A stretch of DNA of 62,000 nt from contig NC_049982.1 of assembly GCF_000003815.2 (NCBI RefSeq), positions 24,745,136 to 24,807,135 on the forward strand, written 5' to 3'. Below, in pieces: positions 61,901 through 62,000 of the stretch. A model generated the notes under the pieces. That model made no database searches. It saw only the letters and a list, made by a program, of their open reading frames with translations, and was not told where the DNA came from. Position numbers and translations under genes: made by a program. This DNA is from Branchiostoma floridae. Taxonomy: Eukaryota > Chordata > Leptocardii > Amphioxiformes > Branchiostomatidae. The stretch's first letter is position 1, and each line of letters starts with the position of its first letter.

Positions 61901-62000
61901 ATGTGGAGACTTTGGATTATACTACTTGCGGGTGCGGTGTGCCACCTGAGAGGAAACATGGCGTCCGATTCGGTGCTGAAAACGTCGGAGATCGAGGCGA
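61901..62000 (+). CDS. First exon (partial) of a signal-peptide protein
   Basis: The ATG at 61901 opens MWRLWIILLAGAVCHLRGNM, then ASDSVLKTSEIEA to the window edge with no stop. The start has a short basic N-region and a hydrophobic core (LWIILLAGAV) as in a signal peptide, and the ATG follows a GC-rich region of the kind seen at transcript starts. Nothing more can be said about the family. Confidence 0.55.
   Translation, partial: MWRLWIILLAGAVCHLRGNMASDSVLKTSEIEA

Overview
The window looks like intron-rich animal DNA, most likely from a lancelet-type invertebrate deuterostome. The reasons are short GT-AG exons in very long introns, dense tRNA-derived SINEs, fold-back MITEs, non-LTR retroelements, CA/GA microsatellites and many private tandem repeats. 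The species assignment is inference. Three runs of N (1103-1314, 3333-3432, 44758-44918) are assembly gaps.

Three genes are well supported, plus the first codons of a fourth. On the minus strand lie two related secreted-protein genes. Gene A has exons at 7661-7455, 7175-7098 and 6865-6677. Gene B has exons at 22323-22084, 15831-15733, 15121-14966, 13605-13462 and 12683-12483. Both start with a signal peptide followed by a very basic segment. Both share the spaced motif NPA-x3-CK-x5-R-x-PL at the same place in exon 1, both end exon 1 with a Tyr codon before GTAAGT, and exon 2 carries a shared DS-(K)-LL-x-KD-like block. All coding introns are phase 0. I recognise no family. Small, basic, probably helical secreted proteins with phase-0 introns resemble helical cytokines in gene architecture, but that is only a hypothesis. 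Gene B's signal-peptide exon start, together with its 3' splice site, is repeated four times in tandem upstream.

On the plus strand, nine exons from 30854 to 57899 encode a 638-residue protein: basic cytosolic tail, membrane helix, extracellular NIT-type domain with an ERG motif, second helix, signalling helix, and a class III nucleotide cyclase domain. It is a NIT-domain guanylyl cyclase, a class proposed to respond to nitric-oxide-derived nitrate/nitrite and described in marine invertebrates. Its cyclase site keeps the first metal Asp, the guanine Glu and the transition-state Asn/Arg. The second metal Asp is Gly, the guanine-site Cys is His and the following Asp is Arg, so activity may be lost or need a partner. 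Two tiny upstream ORFs are chained to the start codon by ATGA overlaps.

The rest is mostly mobile and repeat DNA: a non-LTR reverse transcriptase (3901-5808) with a related 3' fragment (19395-19775); a CR1-like fragment (38040-39099) whose 3' UTR recurs at 60614-60722 and as a minisatellite at 27540-27885; a piggyBac-type MITE with TTAA flanks (17355-18297); several fold-back elements; SINE pieces; tandem repeats in most long introns; and a decayed unidentified coding fragment at 36690-37390. At the right edge (61901-62000) the first 33 codons of another signal-peptide protein are visible.
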